From Tessaracoccus sp. SD287 (GTDB lineage Bacteria; Actinomycetota; Actinomycetes; Propionibacteriales; Propionibacteriaceae): 64,000 nucleotides of DNA. Below are positions 19,192 to 29,223 of this stretch, one piece after another (the first letter of the stretch is position 1; the number at the start of each line of letters is the position of its first letter). The stretch is taken from positions 54,224-118,223 of the forward strand of contig NZ_JADIJQ010000006.1 of NCBI RefSeq assembly GCF_017355265.1, given 5' to 3'. The position numbers and the translations under genes are program-made. The notes beneath the pieces were generated by a model. The model saw only the letters and a program-made list of their open reading frames with translations. It did no database searches and was not told the origin of the DNA.

Positions 19192-21345
19192 CGGCGCCTG
19201 CTCGATCGCCGAACCCACCTGCCCGATGTACCAGCTGTTGGGTTCCTCGGGCGAGGCGAGTTCCCCGGCCAGGATGTCGATGCCGCGGCTGACCAGCCGC
19301 GTCGCCATCAGTCGGTCGAAGGGGGACGGGTTCGCCCCTTGCTGGATGTGGCCCAGGATCGACTGCCGCACGTCATAGGCGTCGCCGCCCGCCTCTTCGA
19401 GCAGGCGGGTGAGGAAGTCAGTGGTGAAGTGGGCGTTGGCGTTCTCGTTGCGGACGGCGAGGAAGAGTCGCCGTCCGGTCTCGAACTCGTTCTTCAACCA
19501 GTGGACGTCGTCGGTGAGCGCGTCCAGGGTGATGCCCTCCTCGTGCAGGTAGACGCGTTCGGCACCGCCGGCCAGTCCGCCCATCAACGCCAGGTAGCCG
19601 CAGTAGCGGCCCATGGTCTCGACCACGAAGCAGCGCTGGGCCGCCGACCCCGACATCTTGATCTTGTCGATGGAGTCGACGATCGCGTTCAGCGCCGAGT
19701 CGGCACCGATCGACAGTTCTGAGCCGGGCAGGTTGTTGTCGATGCTGGCGGGGATGCAGACGATGGGCAGGCTGAAGGCGGGGTAGCGGCCGCGCTCGTT
19801 GTGCAACCGCCATGCCCCCTCGTAGGCATTGAAGCCGCCCACCACGAGCAGGGCGTCGACGTGGTGGTCCTCCAGGGCGCGGTTGATGGCGTACATCTCC
19901 TCGACCTGCGGCAGGGTGCGCCGGGTGCCCAGTACCGAGCCGCCCTCGGCTGTCAGCCCCTCCACCTCTCGCCAGCTCATCTCGTTGATGTCGCCCTTGC
20001 GCAGGCCCTCGTAGCCATTGCGCACGCCCAGCATGGTGAACCCGCGGGAGATGCCGAGCCGGACCGCGGCCCGCAGGGCGGTGTTCATGCCCGGGGCCAG
20101 TCCACCGGCATGCAGGATCGCGATGCGCTTGGAGCCCGGGACGGCCTGGGTCAGCGTGGTCGAGATGAGTTCGGCATGGATGCGCGCCGAGGAGGCGAAA
20201 CTTGAGCCGCGCAGGGCCATGGCGCCCTCGTAGTCGTGGTTCTCGATCAGGGTCGGCACCCGGTGGGTGTCGGCGACCGACTGCTGCAGGCTCAGCCGGG
20301 TCGTCCGGTTGCCGTGGATGCCGATCACGGATGCCTCACTGGCGGGGGTGGCGTGCAGCACGTCCTGGACGGCCTCGTAGCCGAGCCAGGTGCTGGCCCA
20401 CCGGTCGTAGGCGCTGGGCGCGCCACCGCGCTGGACGTGTCCCAGGATGGTGACCCGGGCGTCCTCGCCGGTCTGCTCGCGGATGACGTCGGCGATGCGC
20501 TGGCTGGTGATGGTGGCGCCGGACTGGTCGCGGGCTCCCTCGGCGACCAGGACGATGGAGTCGCGTCGCCCGGCCGCGCGACCCTGGCGCAGACCCTCGC
20601 ACATCGAGGTCTCCCAGTCGACCGGCGGCGGGTTCTCGGGAATGAACACGTAGTCGCAGCCACCGGCGATGGCGGCCATCAGCGCCAGGTAGCCGCAGTG
20701 GCGACCCATCACCTCGACCACGAAACGACGTTGGTGGCTGGCCGCGGTGCTGGCCAGGGCGTCAATGGCGTCGACGATGCGATGCAGGGCGGTGTCGGCG
20801 CCAATGGTCATGTCGGTGCCGACCAGGTCATTGTCGATGGAGCCGACCAGGCCGGTGATCATCAGGGACGGGTGCGCCGCCACCTGCTCGGGGGTGAGGT
20901 CACCGGACTCGACCAGTTCGGTCAGCAGGCTGGGCCATTCCTGGCGGAACAGGTCCAGGCCGGACAGCGACCCGTCACCGCCGATCACGACCAGGCGGTC
21001 GATGCCCCGCTGCACCAGGTTGCGCGCGGCCCGGCGGCGCCCGTCCCGCTCCCGGAACTCCGGCGAGCGGTAGGTGCCGATGACGGTGCCACCCTTGTGC
21101 AGGATCGAGCCGACATCCTCCCAGCCAAAGGCGCGAATGCCGTCACCGCCGTCGATCATGCCCTGGTAGCCCTCGAAGATGGCGTAGACCTCGGCGCCCA
21201 GGGTCAGCGCGCTGCGGACCACGGCGCGGACGGCGGCGTTCATGCCCTGGGCGTCGCCACCACTGGTGAGGAGTCCCAGCCGGGGCGTGGGCGCAGCTGC
21301 CGCGACGGTGGTGGTGTCGCTGGCGGCGGGGTCGAGTTCAGTCAC
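19078..21345 (-). CDS. Tandem-domain 6-phosphofructokinase
   Basis: About 755 residues formed by two PFK domains in tandem, roughly twice the usual bacterial length. The N-half is intact: SGGDAQGMNAAVR, GTYRS, GGDGS (122-126) and SIDND (169-173, catalytic D171). G in GGDG and GSIDND indicate ATP rather than PPi use. The C-half keeps HAGGLAPGMN and GRYCGYLAL, but GGDGS has become GGFNA (503-507) and SIDND has become SIDNN, so it is probably non-catalytic or regulatory. This resembles the eukaryotic PFK layout. The start is uncertain: GTG 21345 is used, and in-frame TTG/GTG codons up to 21393 are alternatives. Confidence 0.9.
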   Translation of the reverse strand: MTELDPAASDTTTVAAAAPTPRLGLLTSGGDAQGMNAAVRAVVRSALTLGAEVYAIFEGYQGMIDGGDGIRAFGWEDVGSILHKGGTVIGTYRSPEFRERDGRRRAARNLVQRGIDRLVVIGGDGSLSGLDLFRQEWPSLLTELVESGDLTPEQVAAHPSLMITGLVGSIDNDLVGTDMTIGADTALHRIVDAIDALASTAASHQRRFVVEVMGRHCGYLALMAAIAGGCDYVFIPENPPPVDWETSMCEGLRQGRAAGRRDSIVLVAEGARDQSGATITSQRIADVIREQTGEDARVTILGHVQRGGAPSAYDRWASTWLGYEAVQDVLHATPASEASVIGIHGNRTTRLSLQQSVADTHRVPTLIENHDYEGAMALRGSSFASSARIHAELISTTLTQAVPGSKRIAILHAGGLAPGMNTALRAAVRLGISRGFTMLGVRNGYEGLRKGDINEMSWREVEGLTAEGGSVLGTRRTLPQVEEMYAINRALEDHHVDALLVVGGFNAYEGAWRLHNERGRYPAFSLPIVCIPASIDNNLPGSELSIGADSALNAIVDSIDKIKMSGSAAQRCFVVETMGRYCGYLALMGGLAGGAERVYLHEEGITLDALTDDVHWLKNEFETGRRLFLAVRNENANAHFTTDFLTRLLEEAGGDAYDVRQSILGHIQQGANPSPFDRLMATRLVSRGIDILAGELASPEEPNSWYIGQVGSAIEQAPLQHMHEQLDPKFRRPKKQWWMALRAVHEAVSAGPHPN

Positions 21346-21486
21346 GTCCCCATTCAAACACCGGGCCTCGACCCGTGACACAGCGGTTGCCAAGAGTTAC
21401 ACCGGGAGCCCCGGATAGACTGGAGCCCACACGATCTCGTGCACGCCGATGTCGTGCACGGACAGGACCGGGTGGCAGGAGGACAG

Positions 21487-22728
21487 ATGTCCAGGCGGGT
21501 GCCCCGACGCCTCGTCCTGGGCGCTGCCGCAGCGGGCCTGGCCGGGTGTGTCCGTCCCGCGGCCGACCCACCCGACGCCTCGGTTCCCACGGCACCGTCG
21601 GTCAACGCATCCTCGGCCAGCGGCCCCGCCACTCGTAGCCCCACCACTCGAAGCCCGGCCACCAGCAGTCCGGCGGTGCGGCCCCGGTCGCTGACCACGG
21701 TGATGTCGGGCGACCTGCTGTGGCACAACACCTTGTGGTTCACCGCCGCGAACGACCACCGGCGCACCGGCAAGGGCGACGAGTTCGACTTCGACCCCAT
21801 GTTCGCCGCGATGAAGCCCCTCATCATGGGGGCCGACCTGGCCATTGCGCACAATGAGGTGCCCTTCGCCGAGCGTGGCGGGCCCTACCGCAACTACCCG
21901 TCCTTCGCCGCCCCACCGCAGATCGCGGCGTGGATGGCCACCATGGGCTGGGACCTGGCCACGACCGCCTCCAACCACAGCCTCGACCAGGGTTTCACCG
22001 GGCTGGCGCGCACTGCGCAATTGCTGCGCGACGCCGGCATGGGGGTGGTCGGCACCCACGTCACCGAGGTCGACGCCGGCAGACCGCTGGTGATCACCCG
22101 GGCCGGGGTGAGGGTCAGCGTCGTCAGCGGCACCTATGGGCTGAACGGCATCGGGTTGCCGCCGGGCAAGCCCTGGTGCGTGGACCTGTGGGACGTCGAT
22201 GCGATGATCGCGCGGGCCAGGGCGGCCAGGGCTGCCGGCGCCGAGATTGTGCTGGCGCACCTGCACGGTGGTGAGGAGTACCAGATGCGTCCCAGCGTCG
22301 ACCAGGTCGCCCGCGCCACCGCCCTGGCCCAGTCACCCGAGATCGACCTGGTCTTCGGCGAGCACGTCCACGTCGTCCAGCCCATCACCATGGTCGACAA
22401 CACCTGGGTGGTCTACGGCATGGGCAACATGGTCGCCCAGCACCACGACACCGTCCCGCGGGGCTTCGAGGGCATCACCGTGCGGTTCACCTGGACCGAG
22501 CAGGACGCGCCACTGCCGGGCAAGCGTGGCCGTTTCATGGTCACCCGGGCCGAGTACATCCCCACCCTGGTGACCAGCCACCTCACCGATGGCCACGCCA
22601 GGCTCTATCCGGTCAACCAGGCCCTGCGCTCCGGGACGGGCCCGCAGGCCCGGCTGAGGACGGCCCGGGAACAGACCCGGCAGGCGGTGCATTCGCTGCA
22701 ACCGCCTGCCGGACTGGTGGAATCGTAG
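21487..22728 (+). CDS. CapA-family (PGA_cap) lipoprotein, metallophosphoesterase-like
   Basis: A 413-residue lipoprotein with AGGAGG just before ATG 21487, twin-arginine-like RRVPRRLVLG and lipobox LAGC, followed by a Ser/Thr/Pro-rich linker. The domain has the CapA metal motifs SGDLLWH, AHNEVPFA, ASNHSLDQG, LAHLHGGEEYQ and GEHVHVVQP. CapA proteins act in poly-gamma-glutamate or related polymer synthesis, and the fold is that of calcineurin-like phosphoesterases. No other capsule genes are adjacent, so the substrate is not predictable. Confidence 0.88.
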   Translation: MSRRVPRRLVLGAAAAGLAGCVRPAADPPDASVPTAPSVNASSASGPATRSPTTRSPATSSPAVRPRSLTTVMSGDLLWHNTLWFTAANDHRRTGKGDEFDFDPMFAAMKPLIMGADLAIAHNEVPFAERGGPYRNYPSFAAPPQIAAWMATMGWDLATTASNHSLDQGFTGLARTAQLLRDAGMGVVGTHVTEVDAGRPLVITRAGVRVSVVSGTYGLNGIGLPPGKPWCVDLWDVDAMIARARAARAAGAEIVLAHLHGGEEYQMRPSVDQVARATALAQSPEIDLVFGEHVHVVQPITMVDNTWVVYGMGNMVAQHHDTVPRGFEGITVRFTWTEQDAPLPGKRGRFMVTRAEYIPTLVTSHLTDGHARLYPVNQALRSGTGPQARLRTAREQTRQAVHSLQPPAGLVES

Positions 22729-22741
22729 GAAACGGGGCGGA

Positions 22742-22936
22742 CTAGCTGCCGCTCTTGCGGCGGAAGGTGCGCTTGCCCCCGGCCTGCCCGTGCGGGCCGC
22801 CGGGAACAGTCGGACCCTTCGACGGTCCGGCGGCTGCCGACCCGTGCTGCTGCTGCTTCTTGCGCTCGAGCGCCTCGCGCATGGCGTCGCGAGGGTCGGG
22901 GCTCTCGGTGCCGTTGCCGGTCTTCGGGTCAGTCAT
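22742..22936 (-). CDS. DUF5302 small protein
   Basis: A 64-residue, highly charged protein (DAMREALERKKQQQHGSAA, then PGGPHGQAGGKRTFRRKSG). This matches the small actinobacterial DUF5302 family, which has a short amphipathic helix and a Gly/Lys/Arg tail. Function is unknown; the basic tail suggests nucleic-acid or ribosome contact. It ends 14 bases from the convergent CapA-like gene and is downstream of ilvE on the same strand, 46 bases away, so co-transcription is possible. Confidence 0.8.
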   Translation of the reverse strand: MTDPKTGNGTESPDPRDAMREALERKKQQQHGSAAAGPSKGPTVPGGPHGQAGGKRTFRRKSGS

Positions 22937-22982
22937 GGGCACCACTGTGGCACAGCGAACCGGCGGCGAGGAAGCGAATAGC

Positions 22983-24068
22983 TCAGACCTGCTGGGTCCA
23001 GCCACGGCTGTCGGGGACGCGCCCGTACTGGATGTCGAGCAGGCTGGTCCGAATCGCCTGCGTCTTCTCCCCGACCTGGCCATTGGCCACCTGCACCTGC
23101 CAGTCGGGAGCCTTGAAACCAGTGATGGGGGTGACCACGGCGGCGGTGCCGCAGGCGAAGGCCTCGATGATGCTGCCGTCGGTGACCCGCTCACGCAGTT
23201 CGTCGACGCTGATCGGACGCTCCACGCCGACCAGGTCATGGTCGGGTGCCAGCTGCAGAATCGAGTCGCGGGTGACCCCGTCCAGGATCGAGGGCGATTC
23301 CGGGGTGAGCAATTCTCCGTCGGAGGTGACGAACATGATGTTCATGGTGCCGCACTCCTCGAGCCAGCGGTGCTCGGCGCCGTCCAGCCACAACACCTGG
23401 CCGCAGCCCTGCTCGGCGGCCTCGTCGGCGGCGATCAGGGACGCGGCGTAGCTGCCACCCGTCTTGGCCTTGCCGGTGCCGCCCGGGGCGACCCGGGAGT
23501 AGTTCGGTGTCACCCACAACCTCATCGGCTGGTTGTAGTAGGCGCCGGCGGGGGTCATCAGCACGCAGAAGGTGTACGACTTGGCCGGCCGCACCCCGAT
23601 CAGTCGCTCGGTGGCGAAGGTGAACGGGCGGATGTAGAGGTTCTCCTCATGCTTGTTCCCCGGCACCCAGCGACGGTCGAGGTCGACCAACTGGCGCACG
23701 GCGTTCAGGAAGACCGGTTCGGGCAACGGCGGCATGCTCATCCGTTCCGCCGAACGCGCCATCCGCGCCGCGTTCATCTCCGGACGGAACAGGCGGATGG
23801 TGTCGTCGTCGAGGCGGTAGGCCTTGAGGCCTTCGAAGATCTCCTGCGCGTAGTGCAGCACCGCCGAGGACGGATGCATGGCGATCGGGCCGGTGGGAAC
23901 GATCCGGTGGTCGTGCCATCCGCGGCCCTCCTCCCAGTCGATCAGCACCATGTGGTCGGTGAAGTGCGCCCCGAAACCAGGATTGGTCATGATCTCGGAC
24001 AGTTGCGCCTCGGACACCGCCGCGGAATTGGGCGTGACCGGGAATGCGCCTGCAGGGGAATGTGCCAT
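22983..24068 (-). CDS. ilvE: Branched-chain amino acid aminotransferase
   Basis: A 361-residue class IV PLP aminotransferase of the longer BCAT type (FGAHFTDHMVLIDWEEGRGWHD, then SAVLHYAQEIFEGLKAYR). The PLP lysine region is GKAKTGGSYAASL, and EECGTMNIMFV and ACGTAAVVTPI are conserved cofactor loops. It carries out the last step of leucine, isoleucine and valine synthesis with glutamate as amino donor. It diverges from glutamate dehydrogenase, which makes glutamate; the 183-bp spacer presumably holds both promoters. Confidence 0.95.
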   Translation of the reverse strand: MAHSPAGAFPVTPNSAAVSEAQLSEIMTNPGFGAHFTDHMVLIDWEEGRGWHDHRIVPTGPIAMHPSSAVLHYAQEIFEGLKAYRLDDDTIRLFRPEMNAARMARSAERMSMPPLPEPVFLNAVRQLVDLDRRWVPGNKHEENLYIRPFTFATERLIGVRPAKSYTFCVLMTPAGAYYNQPMRLWVTPNYSRVAPGGTGKAKTGGSYAASLIAADEAAEQGCGQVLWLDGAEHRWLEECGTMNIMFVTSDGELLTPESPSILDGVTRDSILQLAPDHDLVGVERPISVDELRERVTDGSIIEAFACGTAAVVTPITGFKAPDWQVQVANGQVGEKTQAIRTSLLDIQYGRVPDSRGWTQQV

Positions 24069-24242
24069 GGGGACAGGCTAGTGTGCCGGGTCACCGCGAC
24101 CCGTGCGCGATCATCCACTGACCGACCAGAATTCCGCCATCGGCGCCCGCTCGGTAGGGTGGACAAGTCTGACCGCAGGCCCAATGGCGTCCCGACCCTG
24201 GTTTCTCAATGCCCTGGGCGGGTGACGTGGGCCCCGTCCTAG

Positions 24243-25616
<1,374 letters not shown>

Positions 25617-25688
25617 CCACCAGCAGTTGAAGAATAGCTGAGATTCTCTTAGGCTTCGGGGTGGTGATGGGTCAAAAGGGGGATTGAC

Positions 25689-26453
25689 ATGCGCGTGGGC
25701 CGTTGGTTGGCCGGAATCGTACTTCCGGTGTTGGTGCTGCTGGGCGCCGTGGCGACCCCGGCGGCGGCGCTGCCGATCGCCCCGCCCAAGGTGACACCGG
25801 TCACCGGCATTCCCGACCCGTGCGCCGCCCGGTTCACGTGGCCGGCGGACGCGACGCCCACCCACACGCGCAACCTGCTGCAGAAGAACTTCGGCATTCG
25901 CCTGGTCGGGGACTGGTGGACCGACCCGCAGTACCGCCCCATGGTGAAGATCGTCTGGCAGACGCTGGACGCCGTGAGCTGCACTGATTTCGTCACCCTG
26001 ACCCGGGCCAAGGTCAACAACACCCTCACCATTGCCGCTGCTCCTACCCGCAGCTGGGCGTGGGGTGACTGGGGCCTGACCCGTCCCGGGGCGCTGACCT
26101 TTGACTTCGCCAAGTGGCAGCAGGCACTGGACGAGGGCGACCCGGGCCGGTTGGTGCGTCTGGTCATCCACGAGATGGGCCATGCCTACAGCGTCGACCG
26201 CGGCCAGGACCCTGCCTACTGGGCCAGCTTCCACCGCCTCTACGCCAGCGAGGGCCGGTTCTCGGACTACGGGCACAACGACATGGAGACCTATGCCGAC
26301 GTGCTCGGCTACTACGTCGCCCGCTGCGCCAAGAACAACCCCTATGACAAGCCCGGCAACGAGAAGTACTACGAGTGGGCGCGCACCCAGATCTTCCAGG
26401 GCGTGGAGTTCGGCGCCTCGCCGGGCACCCCGGCCAGCTGCTCGGTGGGCTGA
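25689..26453 (+). CDS. Secreted zincin-like metalloprotease
   Basis: A 254-residue exported protein with a clear signal peptide (LAGIVLPVLVLLGAVATPAAA-LP). The mature part has HEMGH in RLVIHEMGHAYSVDRGQ, a zinc-binding HExxH, followed about 45 residues on by DMETYADVLGYY, which could supply the third ligand as in gluzincins. Cysteines at the start and end of the mature chain could form a disulfide. Neighbours give no substrate. It was not assigned to a named peptidase family. Confidence 0.75.
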   Translation: MRVGRWLAGIVLPVLVLLGAVATPAAALPIAPPKVTPVTGIPDPCAARFTWPADATPTHTRNLLQKNFGIRLVGDWWTDPQYRPMVKIVWQTLDAVSCTDFVTLTRAKVNNTLTIAAAPTRSWAWGDWGLTRPGALTFDFAKWQQALDEGDPGRLVRLVIHEMGHAYSVDRGQDPAYWASFHRLYASEGRFSDYGHNDMETYADVLGYYVARCAKNNPYDKPGNEKYYEWARTQIFQGVEFGASPGTPASCSVG

Positions 26454-26454
26454 C

Positions 26455-27357
26455 TCACTGCGACGAACGGGGTGCCCCGCCCCGGAGTTGGCCGAGCATG
26501 GCATGGGTGGCGCCGAGCATGTGCATCGGCAGGACCCACGGTTCTGACGGGTCGTGCCCGGGCCCGCCCAGCCACACCTGTACCGGCGGCTTGGACGCGG
26601 CGAGAACGGTCGACAGTTCTTGTGCCTGGCGTCGTCCCCGCGCCGTCGAACTTGAGATCGCCACCGCCCGGGGTCGCAGTTGGCGAACCGCCTGCAGCCA
26701 GCCGTCGGTGCTGATGGCGCGGCCCAGGTAGCGCGAGTCGACGCCGTGGCGGCGCAGTGCGACCGAGAACAGCATCGGCACCACGTCGCGTCCGGTTGCC
26801 TCCTGCTGGCCGATCAGCACCATGGGGGACGCCCCCGGCTGGCGATGGGCCTGCCACGGGGTCGGGCTGGTCACGGCCTGGGCGAACATGGAGCCCAGGT
26901 GCAGGATGATCGCCTGCTCGGCGGCCCGGACGTGAACGTCCAGCAGTTCGGCGCGGCGGCGTCGCTCATCCAGTTCGACCACGGCCTCGGTCAACCAGCC
27001 GTCACAAACCATCTCGAAGCCGTCCAGGCCCAGTGCGCGGTCCAGGACCTTGGACAACCGAACCACGTCCAGCGCGGCGGCGGCGTCGGCGAGCTCGGTG
27101 GACGGCGGCGGCTGGTCATCGGCAGGGACGTCGTTGATTCGCGGGTCGGAGGTGACGATGGCAGCCGCCGACGACGCGGAGACCCCGGACTCGATGAGCT
27201 GAGCCATTGTGCGCAGCCGCTGCACGTCTTCTTCGTTGTACCTGCGATAGGCAGTATCGGTGCGCCGTGGCGAGACCACGCCATAGCGCCGCTCCCAGGC
27301 ACGCAGCCGGGCCGCGGTCAGTCCTGTCATCGCGACTACCTGTTTTACCGTGTACAC
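26455..27357 (-). CDS. MerR-family regulator, CarA/CarH-like
   Basis: A 300-residue protein with an N-terminal MerR helix-turn-helix (YTVKQVVAMTGLTAARLRAWERRYGVVSPRRT). A helical bundle follows at about 85-165, then a Rossmann-like C-terminal domain (PMVLIGQQEATGRDVVPML to GVDSRYLGRAIS), the layout of the light/B12 regulators CarA/CarH/LitR. The lower-ligand motif ExxxHxxG is absent (EATGRDVV), and the upper-face histidine position reads Q in RAAEQAI, so cobalamin binding is doubtful. GTG 27357 follows GAGGAGG. It diverges from whiB. In relatives such regulators control carotenoid genes, and a carotenoid locus lies 20 kb away. Confidence 0.82.
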   Translation of the reverse strand: MYTVKQVVAMTGLTAARLRAWERRYGVVSPRRTDTAYRRYNEEDVQRLRTMAQLIESGVSASSAAAIVTSDPRINDVPADDQPPPSTELADAAAALDVVRLSKVLDRALGLDGFEMVCDGWLTEAVVELDERRRRAELLDVHVRAAEQAIILHLGSMFAQAVTSPTPWQAHRQPGASPMVLIGQQEATGRDVVPMLFSVALRRHGVDSRYLGRAISTDGWLQAVRQLRPRAVAISSSTARGRRQAQELSTVLAASKPPVQVWLGGPGHDPSEPWVLPMHMLGATHAMLGQLRGGAPRSSQ

Positions 27358-27580
27358 GCCCGCCTCCTCTCGACCTGCTCACCGGACAGGACTGTGGCAC
27401 AGATCGGTCCTCGATATCGCCGCCGGGACAGTTCGTGACCAAACCTTGAAGCCCAAGACCTGCCAAAAGGGGGGGTGGACAGGCTGGCCCTTCCGTGGAA
27501 ATGTGAGGGCATCAAGGTTGAACAAACATTGTACGACCCTCGGTTTCCCTCGGGCGACCGATGTCGAAAGGAGGCTGTAC

Positions 27581-27871
27581 ATGGTTGATTCCACGAAGAC
27601 CCACCAGTCCTGGGTCGAGCTCGCTCGGTGCCGTGGCGCTGAGGACGACTTGTTCCCCGAAGGCAAGCAGCAGAAGCGTGCGGCTGCCATCTGCATGGGG
27701 TGCCCGGTGCGGCAGGACTGCTTGATCGAAGCCCTCGACAACCGTCTGGAATGGGGCATCTGGGGTGGGCTGACCGAACGGGAACGCCGCGCACTCCTTC
27801 GCCAGCACCCGGAGGTCACCTCGTGGCGCGAGGTGTTGGCCCCCGAGCGAACAGCTGCCCGGGCCAGCTGA
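27581..27871 (+). CDS. WhiB-family Fe-S transcription regulator
   Basis: A 96-residue protein with the four WhiB cysteines C17, C38, C41 and C47 (RCRGAEDDLFPEG, then ICMGCPVRQDC), which would ligate a 4Fe-4S or 4Fe-4S(NO) cluster. The family turn GIWGGLTERERR follows. Such proteins bind sigma factor region 4 and adjust redox, development or stress programmes. AAAGGAGG lies at good distance before the ATG. The 223-bp divergent spacer with the MerR gene implies a long leader. The subclass (WhiB1 to WhiB4) cannot be fixed from the sequence alone. Confidence 0.95.
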   Translation: MVDSTKTHQSWVELARCRGAEDDLFPEGKQQKRAAAICMGCPVRQDCLIEALDNRLEWGIWGGLTERERRALLRQHPEVTSWREVLAPERTAARAS

Positions 27872-27903
27872 CAGACGCATCACCCGGGTCTGTCCCGGAA
27901 CCC

Positions 27904-27934
27904 AACGGCGTCCCGCACAGTGCGGGGCGCCGTT
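27904..27934. terminator. Hairpin terminator downstream of whiB
   Basis: AACGGCG-CCCGCA pairs across a CAG loop with TGCGGG-CGCCGTT, allowing one G-T pair, about 14 bp. It sits 32 bases after the whiB stop and faces the convergent gene at 27989. Confidence 0.7.
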
Positions 27935-27973
27935 GTCATGTCCGCGTTGTCATGTCCGCGTCGTCATGTGCGC
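27932..27973. repeat. 14-bp tandem repeat, three copies
   Basis: GTTGTCATGTCCGC occurs twice exactly (27932-27945, 27946-27959) and once with two changes (27960-27973), starting at the foot of the terminator stem. Confidence 0.85.
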
Positions 27974-27988
27974 CAGGTGCGGGTCGGC

Positions 27989-29116
27989 TCACCGCTTCCA
28001 GGTCACCCGCGTGGTGCCCAGCGAGGTGCGGACGCAACCGGTGGCCGTGACCTGGGTCTGGGTGGACTGGTTCGAGCCACCGGTGCGGGTGGCGTAGGTG
28101 TAGGCCATCATCCCCCGCACCTGGTAGCAGGGGTTCAGGACGCCGGAGTTCTCGTCCAGGACGGGCTTGCTGGGGGCATCGGCGGGCGTGATGCTCCAGA
28201 CCACCTGGGCAGGGAAGTCGGCGTCGGCGGGCCGGGTGCTGCGGAACGGGCAGCTCACCGGATAGAAGCTGTCCGACTGCAGGCAGGTGGTGAAGGCGTC
28301 GGTGACGGCCTTGCTGGTGCTGGCCGCGTGGTCGTCGGTCAGACGCGGTTGCAGGGTGATGGTCTTGATGGCGCCCGGCAGCATGTCCAATGTGGGTTCG
28401 CTCGGCTGCCAGGTCGGCGCGTCCCCGGTGTAGCTGGGCAGCGGCGTGATCGTGTAGCTGCCGGGGAACAGGGCGATTTGCTGGTCGAGGAAGACACCGA
28501 TGTCGTCGTTGCTGCCCAGCACGAAGCGCAGCCGCTCCTCGGCGCTGAAGGTGACGTAGGTGAAGGGCTTGTACAGCTTGGTCTTGTTGTCCTCCTGACG
28601 CACCGCGAAGTCAGCCGTGAACTCCTGCTCGTTGTGCTTGTAGGTCACGGGCACCGTGTCGTCGGTGACCTTCCCGACCGAGACCAACGACCAGGTGCCG
28701 CCCGGGGAGTGCCGCGTCGCGTCGTAGACGTTCCTGAAGTCGATGCCGGCGACGTGCTTGGAGAATTCGGAGTAGCTCGGCTTGGGGGTGTTCAGCAGTT
28801 CGAAGAACTCCCGCACGGCCGGCTCGGCCTTGTTGCGGCCGGTGGCGGTCACCGCCCAGATGCCGACCCCGGCGATCAGGATGGCCACCGCGACCAGGAT
28901 GGCGACCAGCCCGGTGCTGGACTTCTTGGGCGCTGGGGATGGGGCCCATGACTGTGCGTACTGGGAGCCCCAGCCACCGGACGGGTCGTGGCCGGGCTGC
29001 TGGACCCAGGGTTGTTGAACCGGGGGCTGATGCACTGGGGGCTGCTGACCCCAGGGCTGTGGGCCCCAGGGCTGCTGCTGGCCGGGGGATTGCGGGTTGT
29101 GCGGCGGGTAGGACAT
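27989..29116 (-). CDS. Membrane-anchored protein with Pro/Gln-rich N-terminus
   Basis: A 375-residue protein. Residues 1-65 are a Pro/Gln/Trp-rich cytoplasmic tail, 69-90 a single transmembrane helix, and the rest is extracellular. Conserved points shared with the protein at 32654 are EFFELLNTPK, CLQSDSFYPVSCPFR, VVWSITPADAPSKP and LNPCYQVRGMMAYTY, so the two are paralogues with a common four-cysteine exported domain. GGAGGT lies four bases before ATG 29116. No function is recognised; the domain layout resembles actinobacterial cell-wall sensor or assembly proteins. Confidence 0.75.
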   Translation of the reverse strand: MSYPPHNPQSPGQQQPWGPQPWGQQPPVHQPPVQQPWVQQPGHDPSGGWGSQYAQSWAPSPAPKKSSTGLVAILVAVAILIAGVGIWAVTATGRNKAEPAVREFFELLNTPKPSYSEFSKHVAGIDFRNVYDATRHSPGGTWSLVSVGKVTDDTVPVTYKHNEQEFTADFAVRQEDNKTKLYKPFTYVTFSAEERLRFVLGSNDDIGVFLDQQIALFPGSYTITPLPSYTGDAPTWQPSEPTLDMLPGAIKTITLQPRLTDDHAASTSKAVTDAFTTCLQSDSFYPVSCPFRSTRPADADFPAQVVWSITPADAPSKPVLDENSGVLNPCYQVRGMMAYTYATRTGGSNQSTQTQVTATGCVRTSLGTTRVTWKR

Positions 29117-29223
29117 GGGCACCTCCGCGAACATGGTGCCATGGTGCCGGGGTCAGGGCGGTCCCCACCCTGCCCGGCTCCCGTGCTGAAGCGCAGGACC
29201 GGGACGAGGTGGTGGCCACGGTG

